The notes beneath the pieces were generated by a model that was given only the letters and a program-made list of their open reading frames with translations, had not been told where the DNA came from and did not search any database. A program made the position numbers and the translations under genes. Shown piece by piece: positions 53,823-61,669 of a DNA stretch of 64,000 nt. This DNA comes from Lachnospiraceae bacterium. Lineage in GTDB: Bacteria > Bacillota > Clostridia > Lachnospirales > Lachnospiraceae. The stretch covers positions 48,731 to 112,730 of the forward strand of contig JAFRYE010000051.1 of NCBI GenBank assembly GCA_017441265.1. Reading direction: 5' to 3'. Within the stretch, counting starts at the first letter, position 1; every line of letters starts with the position of its first letter.

Positions 53823-54866
53823 ATGAACGGATATGAGTATGAATATGCCTGCGCGGAGTACCTGCGCAGGAAGGGATTTTCCGATGTCCGCGTGACCAAG
53901 GCCAGCGGTGATCAGGGGGCTGACATCCTGGCGCGGCGCCGGAAAATAACGTATGCGATCCAATGCAAATACTACGCGAAACCGGTGGGCAACAAAGCCG
54001 TTCAGGAAGTGTACGCGGGCGCTACATACTACGGCTGCGATCGGGCGATGGTCATCACAAACCAGACGTTCACAAAAGGAGCGAAGGAGCTTGCGAATTC
54101 CCTTGGGGTGGAACTGTTGCCAGGCGTGGAACCGCGCCGAAAGCGCTTTGGGACGGCGGAAGTTCCGGCGGCAGTGACAACGCTTGCGATGGTTTTGCTT
54201 ACCTTGGCGATGTTCATCCGCCCGCAGATATTGAGGGAGATCCTGCCGGAAGTTTCCGACGAACGTTTGATGGTTTCCCTCGGCGCAACCGCGGTGGCCG
54301 TCATTGCGTTTTGGACCGGAAACTGCGGCTTCGGTCTGCTGCTCGGCGCGATCGGCACCGTGACGGGCGCCGCGCTCACGGGGCTTCCCGGATGGTGGAA
54401 AACGGCGGCGATCGCCGTGGGATGCCTGATCTGCGCCGCTTGCATTTTGCGGATGATGCTTAGGAACCGGTACACGTTCTTGCGCGAAAAAGCGGGGGAC
54501 TACGGCCAAGGTTCGGCGGGCGCGGATAATCCGGAGGACATCGATGATGTCGAGGATACCGAATGGCTTGCGGAGACTTCTGCGAAAGAAAGGCGCGGAA
54601 AAACCGAAGCGGCCGTGTTACTGTACGAGACATTGAAGCTTGCCGAGGAGAGCCTTGCGGCAGCTGATCGGGAAACACTCTTGAAGCGATTGGAAAGCGG
54701 GGAAGAGTCGGCCTATGGGGGCGGACTCGAACGATGGGAAGATGTGATCGCTGCAGCGTATCGCTATTTGATCGAGAGGGAAAATGAACTGGAGGATTGC
54801 GGAGAATTGCCGTCGGCGCGGCAGGAGCGGCTGTACGGTTGGAAAGAATCCGATGAGGACAAATAA
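53823..54866 (+). CDS. Mrr-family PD-(D/E)xK nuclease with membrane helices and acidic helical tail
   Basis: A 347-residue product. Residues 1-108 are an Mrr-type restriction-endonuclease domain: N-terminal YEYACAEYLRRKGF, GDQGADIL (D34), IQCKYY (Q47, K49), and NKAVQEVYAGATYY, VITNQTFTKGAKELA. Three or four hydrophobic segments follow (about 118-185), then a cytoplasmic, Glu-rich helical domain of about 155 residues. Mrr-family domains recognise or cut modified DNA; membrane-tethered versions occur in phage defence and unknown contexts. The ATG is two bases after the DUF4037 stop, so the genes are coupled. A terminator ends the three-gene operon. Confidence 0.9.
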   Translation: MNGYEYEYACAEYLRRKGFSDVRVTKASGDQGADILARRRKITYAIQCKYYAKPVGNKAVQEVYAGATYYGCDRAMVITNQTFTKGAKELANSLGVELLPGVEPRRKRFGTAEVPAAVTTLAMVLLTLAMFIRPQILREILPEVSDERLMVSLGATAVAVIAFWTGNCGFGLLLGAIGTVTGAALTGLPGWWKTAAIAVGCLICAACILRMMLRNRYTFLREKAGDYGQGSAGADNPEDIDDVEDTEWLAETSAKERRGKTEAAVLLYETLKLAEESLAAADRETLLKRLESGEESAYGGGLERWEDVIAAAYRYLIERENELEDCGELPSARQERLYGWKESDEDK

Positions 54867-54903
54867 AAGGATTGCGGAAATACTCTGATAACGAAAAAAC
54901 AAG

Positions 54904-54953
54904 ATTACGGAAATTCGGTTGATGTGCAGACTCCGAATCTCCGTAATTTTTTT
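54904..54953 (+). terminator. Terminator of the TPR-DUF4037-Mrr operon
   Basis: ATTACGGAAATTCGG/CCGAATCTCCGTAAT stem with 13-base loop, followed by a run of T. Confidence 0.9.
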
Positions 54954-54957
54954 GCAG

Positions 54958-55007
54958 AAAAACTGTATGAAACGACAGTTCCTTTTGCCTTCAGCACATG
55001 CTATAAT
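54958..55007 (+). promoter_or_regulatory. Promoter with conserved ACTGT-N8-ACAGT element (copy 2)
   Basis: ACTGT-ATGAAACG-ACAGT, a perfect five-base dyad, starts at 54962; TATAAT starts at 55002, exactly 40 bases later. The -35 region reads TTCCTT. Confidence 0.75.
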
Positions 55008-55060
55008 AGTTCTGAGTAGTGCTAATCGGGCATGTTCCCTGCAGAAGAAAGGAGAAAGTA

Positions 55061-57619
55061 ATGAAAAAACGATGGGCGTTATCTGTTCTCGCGATTCTCT
55101 TGGTGGCAGCGATGATCCTGCCGGAAACCGCGGGCAACAGAGCAAAAGCAGCAAGTCAGACTATTTCGACGGGTGATACCGTTACATTCGGTTCGTATCC
55201 CCAGACAAGGGTAACGGACGCTGCACTGCTGAGCAGTTTGGCAAGTACAGTCAGCGGAAAGACATTTACGGCATATCCGTACTGCTCCAAGAATCCGGAA
55301 TACTCGGTCGGCAGCGGGTATCCGACGCATCGTGACACGAGTATGATGTCGTACTGTGATTTCAACTACGGCGGCAAGAAATACCGTGCTGTAAAGATTT
55401 CCAAGTACCGTCCGCAGAACAGCGAAAGCGAGCCCGGTACCAACACCAGACAGAGCATAAACGGTTTCGCAGAGGGTGAGACTTATTTCTTCCTGTGGGA
55501 ACCGATTGAGTGGATTGTGTTGGATGCATCGAAGGGACTGCTGTTATCTAAGTACGGTCTGGATGCACAACCGTTTGCGGAGTATTACTATGACAGTGCA
55601 GGTGAGTTGCGCTCGGCTAAGGATACTACGTATTATGCAAACGACTATTTCTATTCGCCGATCCGCGACTGGCTGACGAAGCCGAGCGATGCGAAGAGTC
55701 CGTATACCACATTCAATTTCATAAACAAGGCGTTCACAACCTCGGAACAGGGCGCTATGCAGACTACGAAGCTTTCGAATTCTCATGGCGGATATGTTAA
55801 CGATAAGCTGTTCCTTCTCTCCAGCGATGAATTTAATACATACAAGAACACGTCAGGATTTACCAGCGGTAAGAATACCGACTATGCACTTTCGCAGAAC
55901 GGTGCAAAAGGTGAGAACGCCAACTGGAGTTGGTGGCTCAGAACGGAAATGCAGTACTCGACAAACAGGGTAAACAGAGCGAAGGGAACGTCATTCGGTG
56001 CTTCTGATGTGGATTTCAGCCGGATCAGCAGCAGCCTTTGCGGCGTTCGTCCGGCTGTTAAGGTAGATCTTACCAGTTCATATGTGAAGGTTGCAGCTCC
56101 GGAGATCCCGGCATTTTCGGTAACGAACAGTACTTCGGATGTTGAGTGCTTGACGCCGAAGGTGCAGTGGAGTGCCGCAACGGGGGCAACTTCCTACAAG
56201 ATCCTGAGATACGCTTACGGAAGCACCACGACGGTTCCGGCAAGAACGTCGTCCTCGTGGGTTACCGTTGCGACGGTCAGTGCAAGTGCTTCCCGCACGT
56301 ACAATGATTCATCGGCAGTTCCCGGCAAGAAGTATGCATATGCGGTACGGGCAATCGGCAACGGATGGGAAGCTGACTCGACGAACTATGTGAATCGGAA
56401 TGTGCATTTTGCGAAAGTGACGAATGCGAAGGCTACGTTTAATCGCAATAAAATGAACTTCACGATCTCGTGGAATCACACGGTGCCGAGTTCGATCTCT
56501 TCCTCAACGGTGTATATCATCTTTGAAGACGATTCTATTGTGACGTCAGTCTCATGCTCCGGAGGTACTTCGTACTCGTTGACTTATCCTGAAGAAATTC
56601 CTTACGGTGAGACAAGAACGATCAAGATTGTTGTCGGAATTCGCGGCAACAGTGCATTCAATTCCGATCCGGTGCAGTTGACGCTCACCGTGCCGAGACG
56701 GCGCATGATTCTCTTCGATACTGTCGGCGGAAGTATGAGTACCAATGGATTCTGGGTGTTAGATGGTGAAGTGGCGACGATTCCGACGGTCGACCAGGTT
56801 GCACCGCCTACGAAACGCGGCTACTATTTCCTCGGATGGTCGATGGATCCGAACAATGCGACATACATTTACAAAAGCGGGGATTCCATCGGGACCGTTT
56901 ACGGTACCGTATATCTCTATGCGGTATGGCAGGCCCGAAAATACAAGATTACATACAATCTTGACGGCGGCACGAACAACTCGGCCAATCCGTCCAGGTA
57001 TACGGTAGAGAGCCCTGCAATCTACTTAAAGCCCGCGACGAAGTCCGGGTACCGTTTCGACGGTTGGTACACGGATGCCGCGAAGACGAAGAAATCCAGC
57101 GGCATCGCCCCGGATTCCATCGGTGATCGCACATTTTACGCGAAATTCACTAAGTTGGCGGATGTGAAACTGTCCTTCAGCCGAAATGGAGGAACCGGCA
57201 ATGCACCGGCGGCACAGACCGTTCCGTACGGCACGACCGTGACAATCCCGAAGATTTATCCGACGAGAGAGGGTTACTACTACCTCGGCTGGTCGACGAA
57301 CAAGAATGCGACGGCAGCGCAATACAAGGGCGGTGATAAGATTACCGTGACGGAAAACACGGTGCTGCATGCAGTGTGGAAGCCGCGCACGAACACCATC
57401 ACCTTCAACGCCAACGGCGGCAGCGGAACGCTTCCGACAACCATCAAGGTTCTCTCCGGAAAGACTGCGACGATCGGCAGCTCGTCGATGAGCCGCAACG
57501 GTTACTGGTTCCTCGGCTGGTCGGCTTCGAATACCGCAACAACCGCAACGTACAAGACCGGCAGTGAGATCAGTGTCTTGAAAGACACAGTGCTCTACGC
57601 TGTCTGGAAGAAGAAATAA
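55061..57619 (+). CDS. Secreted DUF6273/InlB-repeat protein, paralogue 3
   Basis: An 852-residue product; ATG 55061 follows AAAGGAGAAAG. Signal peptide 1-30. The DUF6273 domain (about 32-350) begins GDTVTFGSYPQTRVTDAALL and is closest to paralogue 1 (YCDFNYGGKKYRAVKI, WEPIEWIVLD, WWLRTEMQYS, GVRPAVKVDL). Two fibronectin-like domains follow (about 360-560), then four InlB-type repeats. The last three are almost identical in DNA to those of paralogue 1 and end in LYAVWKKK. The gene has its own element-bearing promoter and a terminator. Confidence 0.93.
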   Translation: MKKRWALSVLAILLVAAMILPETAGNRAKAASQTISTGDTVTFGSYPQTRVTDAALLSSLASTVSGKTFTAYPYCSKNPEYSVGSGYPTHRDTSMMSYCDFNYGGKKYRAVKISKYRPQNSESEPGTNTRQSINGFAEGETYFFLWEPIEWIVLDASKGLLLSKYGLDAQPFAEYYYDSAGELRSAKDTTYYANDYFYSPIRDWLTKPSDAKSPYTTFNFINKAFTTSEQGAMQTTKLSNSHGGYVNDKLFLLSSDEFNTYKNTSGFTSGKNTDYALSQNGAKGENANWSWWLRTEMQYSTNRVNRAKGTSFGASDVDFSRISSSLCGVRPAVKVDLTSSYVKVAAPEIPAFSVTNSTSDVECLTPKVQWSAATGATSYKILRYAYGSTTTVPARTSSSWVTVATVSASASRTYNDSSAVPGKKYAYAVRAIGNGWEADSTNYVNRNVHFAKVTNAKATFNRNKMNFTISWNHTVPSSISSSTVYIIFEDDSIVTSVSCSGGTSYSLTYPEEIPYGETRTIKIVVGIRGNSAFNSDPVQLTLTVPRRRMILFDTVGGSMSTNGFWVLDGEVATIPTVDQVAPPTKRGYYFLGWSMDPNNATYIYKSGDSIGTVYGTVYLYAVWQARKYKITYNLDGGTNNSANPSRYTVESPAIYLKPATKSGYRFDGWYTDAAKTKKSSGIAPDSIGDRTFYAKFTKLADVKLSFSRNGGTGNAPAAQTVPYGTTVTIPKIYPTREGYYYLGWSTNKNATAAQYKGGDKITVTENTVLHAVWKPRTNTITFNANGGSGTLPTTIKVLSGKTATIGSSSMSRNGYWFLGWSASNTATTATYKTGSEISVLKDTVLYAVWKKK

Positions 57620-57626
57620 TCGTTTC

Positions 57627-57663
57627 AGGGGACGGACGATCGGCGATTGTCTGTCCCCCTTTG
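57627..57663 (+). terminator. Terminator after paralogue 3
   Basis: AGGGGACGGAC/GTCTGTCCCCCT stem with inner pairing, followed by TTTG. Confidence 0.7.
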
Positions 57664-57698
57664 TCTTGTGAAAGACCGGACAACAGGAATAGCAGCAT

Positions 57699-57748
57699 AA
57701 AAACTGTATGAAATGAGAGTGGTTACGCCGGAAAAATGATGCTATAAT
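57699..57748 (+). promoter_or_regulatory. Promoter with conserved ACTGT-N8-AGAGT element (copy 3)
   Basis: ACTGT-ATGAAATG-AGAGT starts at 57703; TATAAT starts at 57743, exactly 40 bases later. The -35 region reads TGGTTA, as in copy 1. Confidence 0.75.
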
Positions 57749-57802
57749 TGTTCTGTTGCAGCTGTTGTATCGGGATAGTCGTTAAGAGAAGGAGTTATTG
57801 TT

Positions 57803-60340
57803 ATGAAACGGAAAATGTGCATATTTTTCGCAGCTTTCGGCGTGATCATCTGCGCTTGCGCGCTCATCACTGGGAGGAACACGGCTGATGCCTCTCCGAA
57901 GACGTATAAGGCGGGGGACGTCGTGTATTACGGGTCGTATCCGCAGACGATGGTCACCAATCAGACTCTGATCGCGAAACTGGAGGAAGAGACGGAGGAC
58001 GCGAGCTGGAAAGCATATCGTTATTGTTCGGCTTCGACGAGCGACGGAAGCGCTTTCCCAATGGAGCGGAATGAACAGATGATGTCGTACTGCGATTTTA
58101 CGTACGGCGCGTCAAAATACCGTGCTGTTCGAATCAACGAGACAAGGCCGCTGGCGGTCACCGGGACGACGAACGATTCCTCGGCACCGCAATATGCGAG
58201 CGGATTTCGCAGTAATAAAACGTATTTTTTCCGGTGGGAACCGTTGGAGTGGATCGTGCTCGATCCTTCGAATGGCTTGCTTTTGTGCAAAAAAGGCATC
58301 GATGCGCAGCCGTTTAACGAATGGTTCAAGGTGAACAACAGCGGTACCAAGATCAACGCGGTGGATTCCTCCAAGGCGGTAAATGATTACTATTACTCCA
58401 CGATCCGGAAATTCCTGCGCGGTGATTCCTCCGGCGGAGACTATTACTCGATGGGTCTCACGGCCTGGTCCTTTCCGTCGGTGTACAGCCAGAGTCCGAT
58501 CGTGAAGACGGAGATTCAGGATCTCGACGGTTCGAAGAAGAGTGAGGATACGTTCTTCCTGCTTTCCCAAAGCGAGTTCAATTCGTTCAAGAACGTAACC
58601 GGCGTGAGCTCCTACACTGCCACGGATTACGCAATGGCGCAGGGGTGCGGAACCAGAACGAATCCCAGATATTTTCTGCGTACGAAACCGACGTCCGGGT
58701 ATTCTTCGGATACGGCGATTGCAGCGACCGGAACAACCTCGGCAAACACGCAGCTGGATTATACACGGATCGAGAATTGCAAGGCCGCGGTTCGTCCTGC
58801 GGTTAAGGTGACGCTCTCTTCCGAAATGATCAAGGATCCTCTTTCGACGACTCCGACTTTGGCTTTGAGGGACGATGCGTATGACAAAAAGGAATGCAAA
58901 CCGACGTTCCGTTTTGACAAACCGAGTGGAGCTGAGAGACTCGAGATTTATCGAAGAGAAGCTTCTTTAGGGTACAATTCCGATCTGGACGGCTGGGAGC
59001 TGATTGCGACGATAAACGCGGCGTTCTCCATGTTTACCGACAACGAAGCGCATGTCGGCAAGACATACTATTATGCCGCACGCGCTTACGGAGAAAACTG
59101 GAGAGTCGATTCCTCGAATTACGTTACGAGAGACAGTCGCCCCGAAGCGGTGGATGTGAGTTGGCATTTCGATTCCTCCGGCAAAAAATGGGTGATCACC
59201 TGGCAGGAGAAAGAAAATGTGTTCAGCTATCGCCTTCTTCGCCAAAACGCAAATAACGAATGGGTTCAGTTCGGATGCTTCGATTCCGGTAATACGCCCA
59301 GATATGACTGGGCATACGATATTACTCTGAAGCCTGGCGATCACTATCGGTTGCGGCTCTGTGTGGCGCCTGACCAGAGCAATTCCCGGTATGATTCCGA
59401 TCCGTCGGCTCTCTTGGAATTTGACTATTCCGCTGTATTTTTCGACTTAAACGGCGGGACATCCGGAGCTCCGGCGACGGTCGGTCTCCTTCCCGGTGAA
59501 ACCGACGTGACGATTCCGAAGTCTTCGCCGAAGCGCAGCGGCTATTATTTCCTGGGATGGAGCACATCTCCGACAGCCACGATGCCGCAGTATAAGAGCA
59601 ATGATTCGATCGGCATAGGAAATGTAAATATCACGCTTTACGCCGTATGGAAGATACGCAACTATGCACTGACGTATGTTTTGAACGGAGGCACCAACAA
59701 TCCGGCAAATCCGTCAAGTTATACGATCGCGAGCCCTGCGTTGTTCCTCAAGGATGCGTCCCGTGTCGGATATCGTTTCGACGGCTGGTACACGGATGCC
59801 GCTTTGACGAAGAAATCCAGCGGCGTCGCTCCCGGCTCCATCGGCGATCGGACATTTTACGCAAAATTCACGAAGATGCCCGATGTGACGATCCGCTTCA
59901 GCCGCAACGGCGGCACCGGCAATGCTCCGTCTCCGATCACCGTGAAGTATCGTGAAGTATGGACGGTTCCGAACGTTTTCCCGACGAGGGAAGGGTATTA
60001 CTACCTCGGCTGGTCCGTTGACAAAAACGCGACGGAAGCGCAGTTTAAGGCGGGAAACAAAATCTACTCAATGGAGGATACGACGTTCCACGCCGTGTGG
60101 AAACCCCGCACGAACACGATTACCTTCAACTCAAACGGCGGCAGCGGTACACTTCCTCCGACCATCAAGGTGCTCACCGGCAAAAAGGCAACCGTCGGCA
60201 AATCGACGATGAGCCGCAACGGCTATTGGTTCCTCGGCTGGTCCGCGGACAAGAACGCGACAACCGCGACATACAATACCGGAAGCGAGATCGGTGTGAC
60301 AAAGGACACCGTGCTTTACGCGGTCTGGAAGAAAAAATAG
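57803..60340 (+). CDS. Secreted DUF6273/InlB-repeat protein, paralogue 4
   Basis: An 845-residue product after AGAAGGAG. Signal peptide 1-30 (ALITGRNTADAS), close to that of the paralogue 2 pseudogene. The DUF6273 domain (about 33-340) has GDVVYYGSYPQTMVTNQTL, YCDFTYGASKYRAVRI, WEPLEWIVLDP, YFLRTKPTS and AVRPAVKVTL. Fibronectin-like domains (about 350-550) and four InlB-type repeats ending in LYAVWKKK follow. The repeats are more diverged from paralogues 1 and 3 than those two are from each other. A 16-pair terminator closes the cluster. Confidence 0.93.
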   Translation: MKRKMCIFFAAFGVIICACALITGRNTADASPKTYKAGDVVYYGSYPQTMVTNQTLIAKLEEETEDASWKAYRYCSASTSDGSAFPMERNEQMMSYCDFTYGASKYRAVRINETRPLAVTGTTNDSSAPQYASGFRSNKTYFFRWEPLEWIVLDPSNGLLLCKKGIDAQPFNEWFKVNNSGTKINAVDSSKAVNDYYYSTIRKFLRGDSSGGDYYSMGLTAWSFPSVYSQSPIVKTEIQDLDGSKKSEDTFFLLSQSEFNSFKNVTGVSSYTATDYAMAQGCGTRTNPRYFLRTKPTSGYSSDTAIAATGTTSANTQLDYTRIENCKAAVRPAVKVTLSSEMIKDPLSTTPTLALRDDAYDKKECKPTFRFDKPSGAERLEIYRREASLGYNSDLDGWELIATINAAFSMFTDNEAHVGKTYYYAARAYGENWRVDSSNYVTRDSRPEAVDVSWHFDSSGKKWVITWQEKENVFSYRLLRQNANNEWVQFGCFDSGNTPRYDWAYDITLKPGDHYRLRLCVAPDQSNSRYDSDPSALLEFDYSAVFFDLNGGTSGAPATVGLLPGETDVTIPKSSPKRSGYYFLGWSTSPTATMPQYKSNDSIGIGNVNITLYAVWKIRNYALTYVLNGGTNNPANPSSYTIASPALFLKDASRVGYRFDGWYTDAALTKKSSGVAPGSIGDRTFYAKFTKMPDVTIRFSRNGGTGNAPSPITVKYREVWTVPNVFPTREGYYYLGWSVDKNATEAQFKAGNKIYSMEDTTFHAVWKPRTNTITFNSNGGSGTLPPTIKVLTGKKATVGKSTMSRNGYWFLGWSADKNATTATYNTGSEIGVTKDTVLYAVWKKK

Positions 60341-60366
60341 CTTTTACCTGAAATTGAGAGAGAGAA

Positions 60367-60400
60367 GGAAAGGAGGCCCCGGCTCCGGGGCCTCCTTTCC
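60367..60400. terminator. Sixteen-pair hairpin terminator after paralogue 4
   Basis: GGAAAGGAGGCCCCGG-CT-complement; perfect stem, with T only within the stem end (CCTTTCC). Confidence 0.75.
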
Positions 60401-60547
60401 GCATGGGAAATCACGCCGGAATCCGGCTCGATTTGCGACAGAGCGGAAAGGCGGGACGCAAGATAATCCTCGTGCGGTTCTAGGCGACTAAGCGCCCGTC
60501 TTCCCGCTCCGTCGCTAAAAGCCGGATTCCGGCGTGGTTTCCTATGC
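60401..60547. repeat. 147-base imperfect palindrome
   Basis: Arms at 60401-60428 and 60520-60547 are complementary over 28 bases with two mismatches (CACGCCGGAATCCGGCT shared). Pairing continues inside through GCGACAGAGCGG and CCGCTCCGTCGC. No coding frame. Between it and the next element a 46-base hairpin (GGGGCCAA/TTGGCCCC, about 60558-60603) contains CCCGCAGGAG and GGGAATCTTGG, pieces also found in the next element. Confidence 0.8.
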
Positions 60548-60663
60548 AGTTGCACAGGGGGCCAAAGGCAACCCGCAGGAGAAACTCCGGGAATCTTGGC
60601 CCCTACGTCCCCGTAGGACAAGTGCAAGCAAAGCCGGCTTCGGGGGGTGCAGTTTTTGCGACA

Positions 60664-60896
60664 GCAGCGGCAGGGCAGGGGGACCGCAGGCAGCCCGCAG
60701 GAGACTGCGACCTTGCGAAACCGGATGGTTTCGCAAGGGGAATCTTGGCGTGTGGGAGTGAGCGAAGGGCGCTTCGAGGACTGTCCGAGCGAAGCGAGTT
60801 CCGCAGAAGCGCCCTTGCCTTAGCGAACGAACCGCACGCCTAGATTCCCGGAGCTTCTCCTGCGGACTGCCTGCGTTCCCCCCTGCCCCCCGCTGC
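60664..60896. repeat. Large nested palindromic intergenic element, copy B
   Basis: Outer arms of 40 bases (60664-60703 and 60857-60896; for example CGCAGGCAG, CCGCAGGAG) have several mismatches. Inside are GGAATCTTGGCGTG/CACGCCTAGATTCC, a hairpin CTTGCGAAACC/GGTTTCGCAAG, and a core hairpin GGGCGCTT...AAGCGCCC (60767-60814) with the same TCGAGGACTGT, GAGCGAAGCGAG, TTCCGCAG interior as copy A. The region 60341-60978 contains no gene. Confidence 0.8.
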
Positions 60897-60902
60897 GGAT
60901 AC

Positions 60903-60933
60903 AAAAATGAAGCCCCGGGAATCCCGGGGCTTC
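60903..60933 (-). terminator. Terminator of hsp20
   Basis: GAAGCCCCGGGA/TCCCGGGGCTTC followed on the minus strand by ATTTTTG. Confidence 0.9.
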
Positions 60934-60978
60934 GTTGGGGGTATCTAATCCGACGCAAGGCCAATTGCCTTCGTCATG

Positions 60979-61425
60979 TCAGCCTTCGATCGTAATGTAC
61001 TTCTTCTGCTCAACCTTCGGCTGCTCCTCTTTCTTAGGAACCGTCACGATCAGGATACCGTTCTCAAATTTAGCTTTGATATCCTCCTCCGTGACCTGCT
61101 TGCCGACGTAGAAGCTTCTGCTGCAGGAGCCGTAGAAACGCTCGCGTCTCAAGTACTTACCGTTCTTGTCCTTCTCACCGTCATCGGTCTTCTTTGTGGC
61201 GTTGATCGTCAGGTAGCCGTTCTTCAGTTCGGCAGTGACATCTTCCTTGCCGTAGCCGGGCAGATCGATATCGAGCTCGAAGCCCTCATCGGTCTCCTTG
61301 ACATCGGTCTTCATCAAACCGTTGAACGGACGTGCACCGGCATAACCGGGCTTTGCGGCAGGCGCCAAAAAATCATCGAAAAAGTCATCAAAAAGGTTCT
61401 CACCGAAAATACTAGGCATCAACAT
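60979..61425 (-). CDS. Small heat-shock protein, Hsp20/alpha-crystallin family
   Basis: A 148-residue ATP-independent holdase. An N-terminal Phe-rich segment (FGENLFDDFFDDFL) precedes the alpha-crystallin domain (about 38-132), with ELDIDLPGYGKEDVTAELKNGYLTI and AKFENGILIVTVPK and the C-terminal tail. AGGAGG lies eight bases before the ATG. Its promoter overlaps a CIRCE element, so it should be repressed by HrcA and released on heat or unfolding stress. Monocistronic. Confidence 0.97.
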   Translation of the reverse strand: MLMPSIFGENLFDDFFDDFLAPAAKPGYAGARPFNGLMKTDVKETDEGFELDIDLPGYGKEDVTAELKNGYLTINATKKTDDGEKDKNGKYLRRERFYGSCSRSFYVGKQVTEEDIKAKFENGILIVTVPKKEEQPKVEQKKYITIEG

Positions 61426-61515
61426 ATGTCATTCCTCCTTTGCGTGAAATGATTCACGATATAAATGTAACTCGGGAAGTTTCTTTATACGATCCTCTTC
61501 CTTCGTTCTGACTGC

Positions 61516-61557
61516 AGTATAGCACATCTGTTAGCACTCGTCAATAGTGAGTGCTAA
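61516..61557 (-). promoter_or_regulatory. CIRCE operator and promoter of hsp20
   Basis: TTAGCACTC-N9-GAGTGCTAA at 61531-61557 is a perfect CIRCE, the HrcA binding site. On the minus strand TTGACG (61544-61539) and TATACT (61521-61516) have a 17-base spacer, the -35 box lying in the CIRCE spacer. Confidence 0.95.
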
Positions 61558-61584
61558 CAATTTTTGTGTTTTTTTTGTGTCGCC

Positions 61585-61613
61585 TTGAAATGTCCGGAGA
61601 AAGCAGGTATTCT
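61585..61613 (+). promoter_or_regulatory. Promoter of the family D esterase
   Basis: TTGAAA and TATTCT with a 17-base spacer, divergent from hsp20. Confidence 0.6.
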
Positions 61614-61669
61614 ATAGCTATACCGCGCGTACGGAGACGGTGTAGTATTCTCAGGAGGTTTTCAGTATA

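Noticed and set aside
45780..60340. DUF6273 domains as targets of a diversity-generating retroelement.
   Set aside because: The domains end in a lectin-like WWLRS...GVRP pattern, but no reverse transcriptase, template repeat or accessory gene is present in the window.
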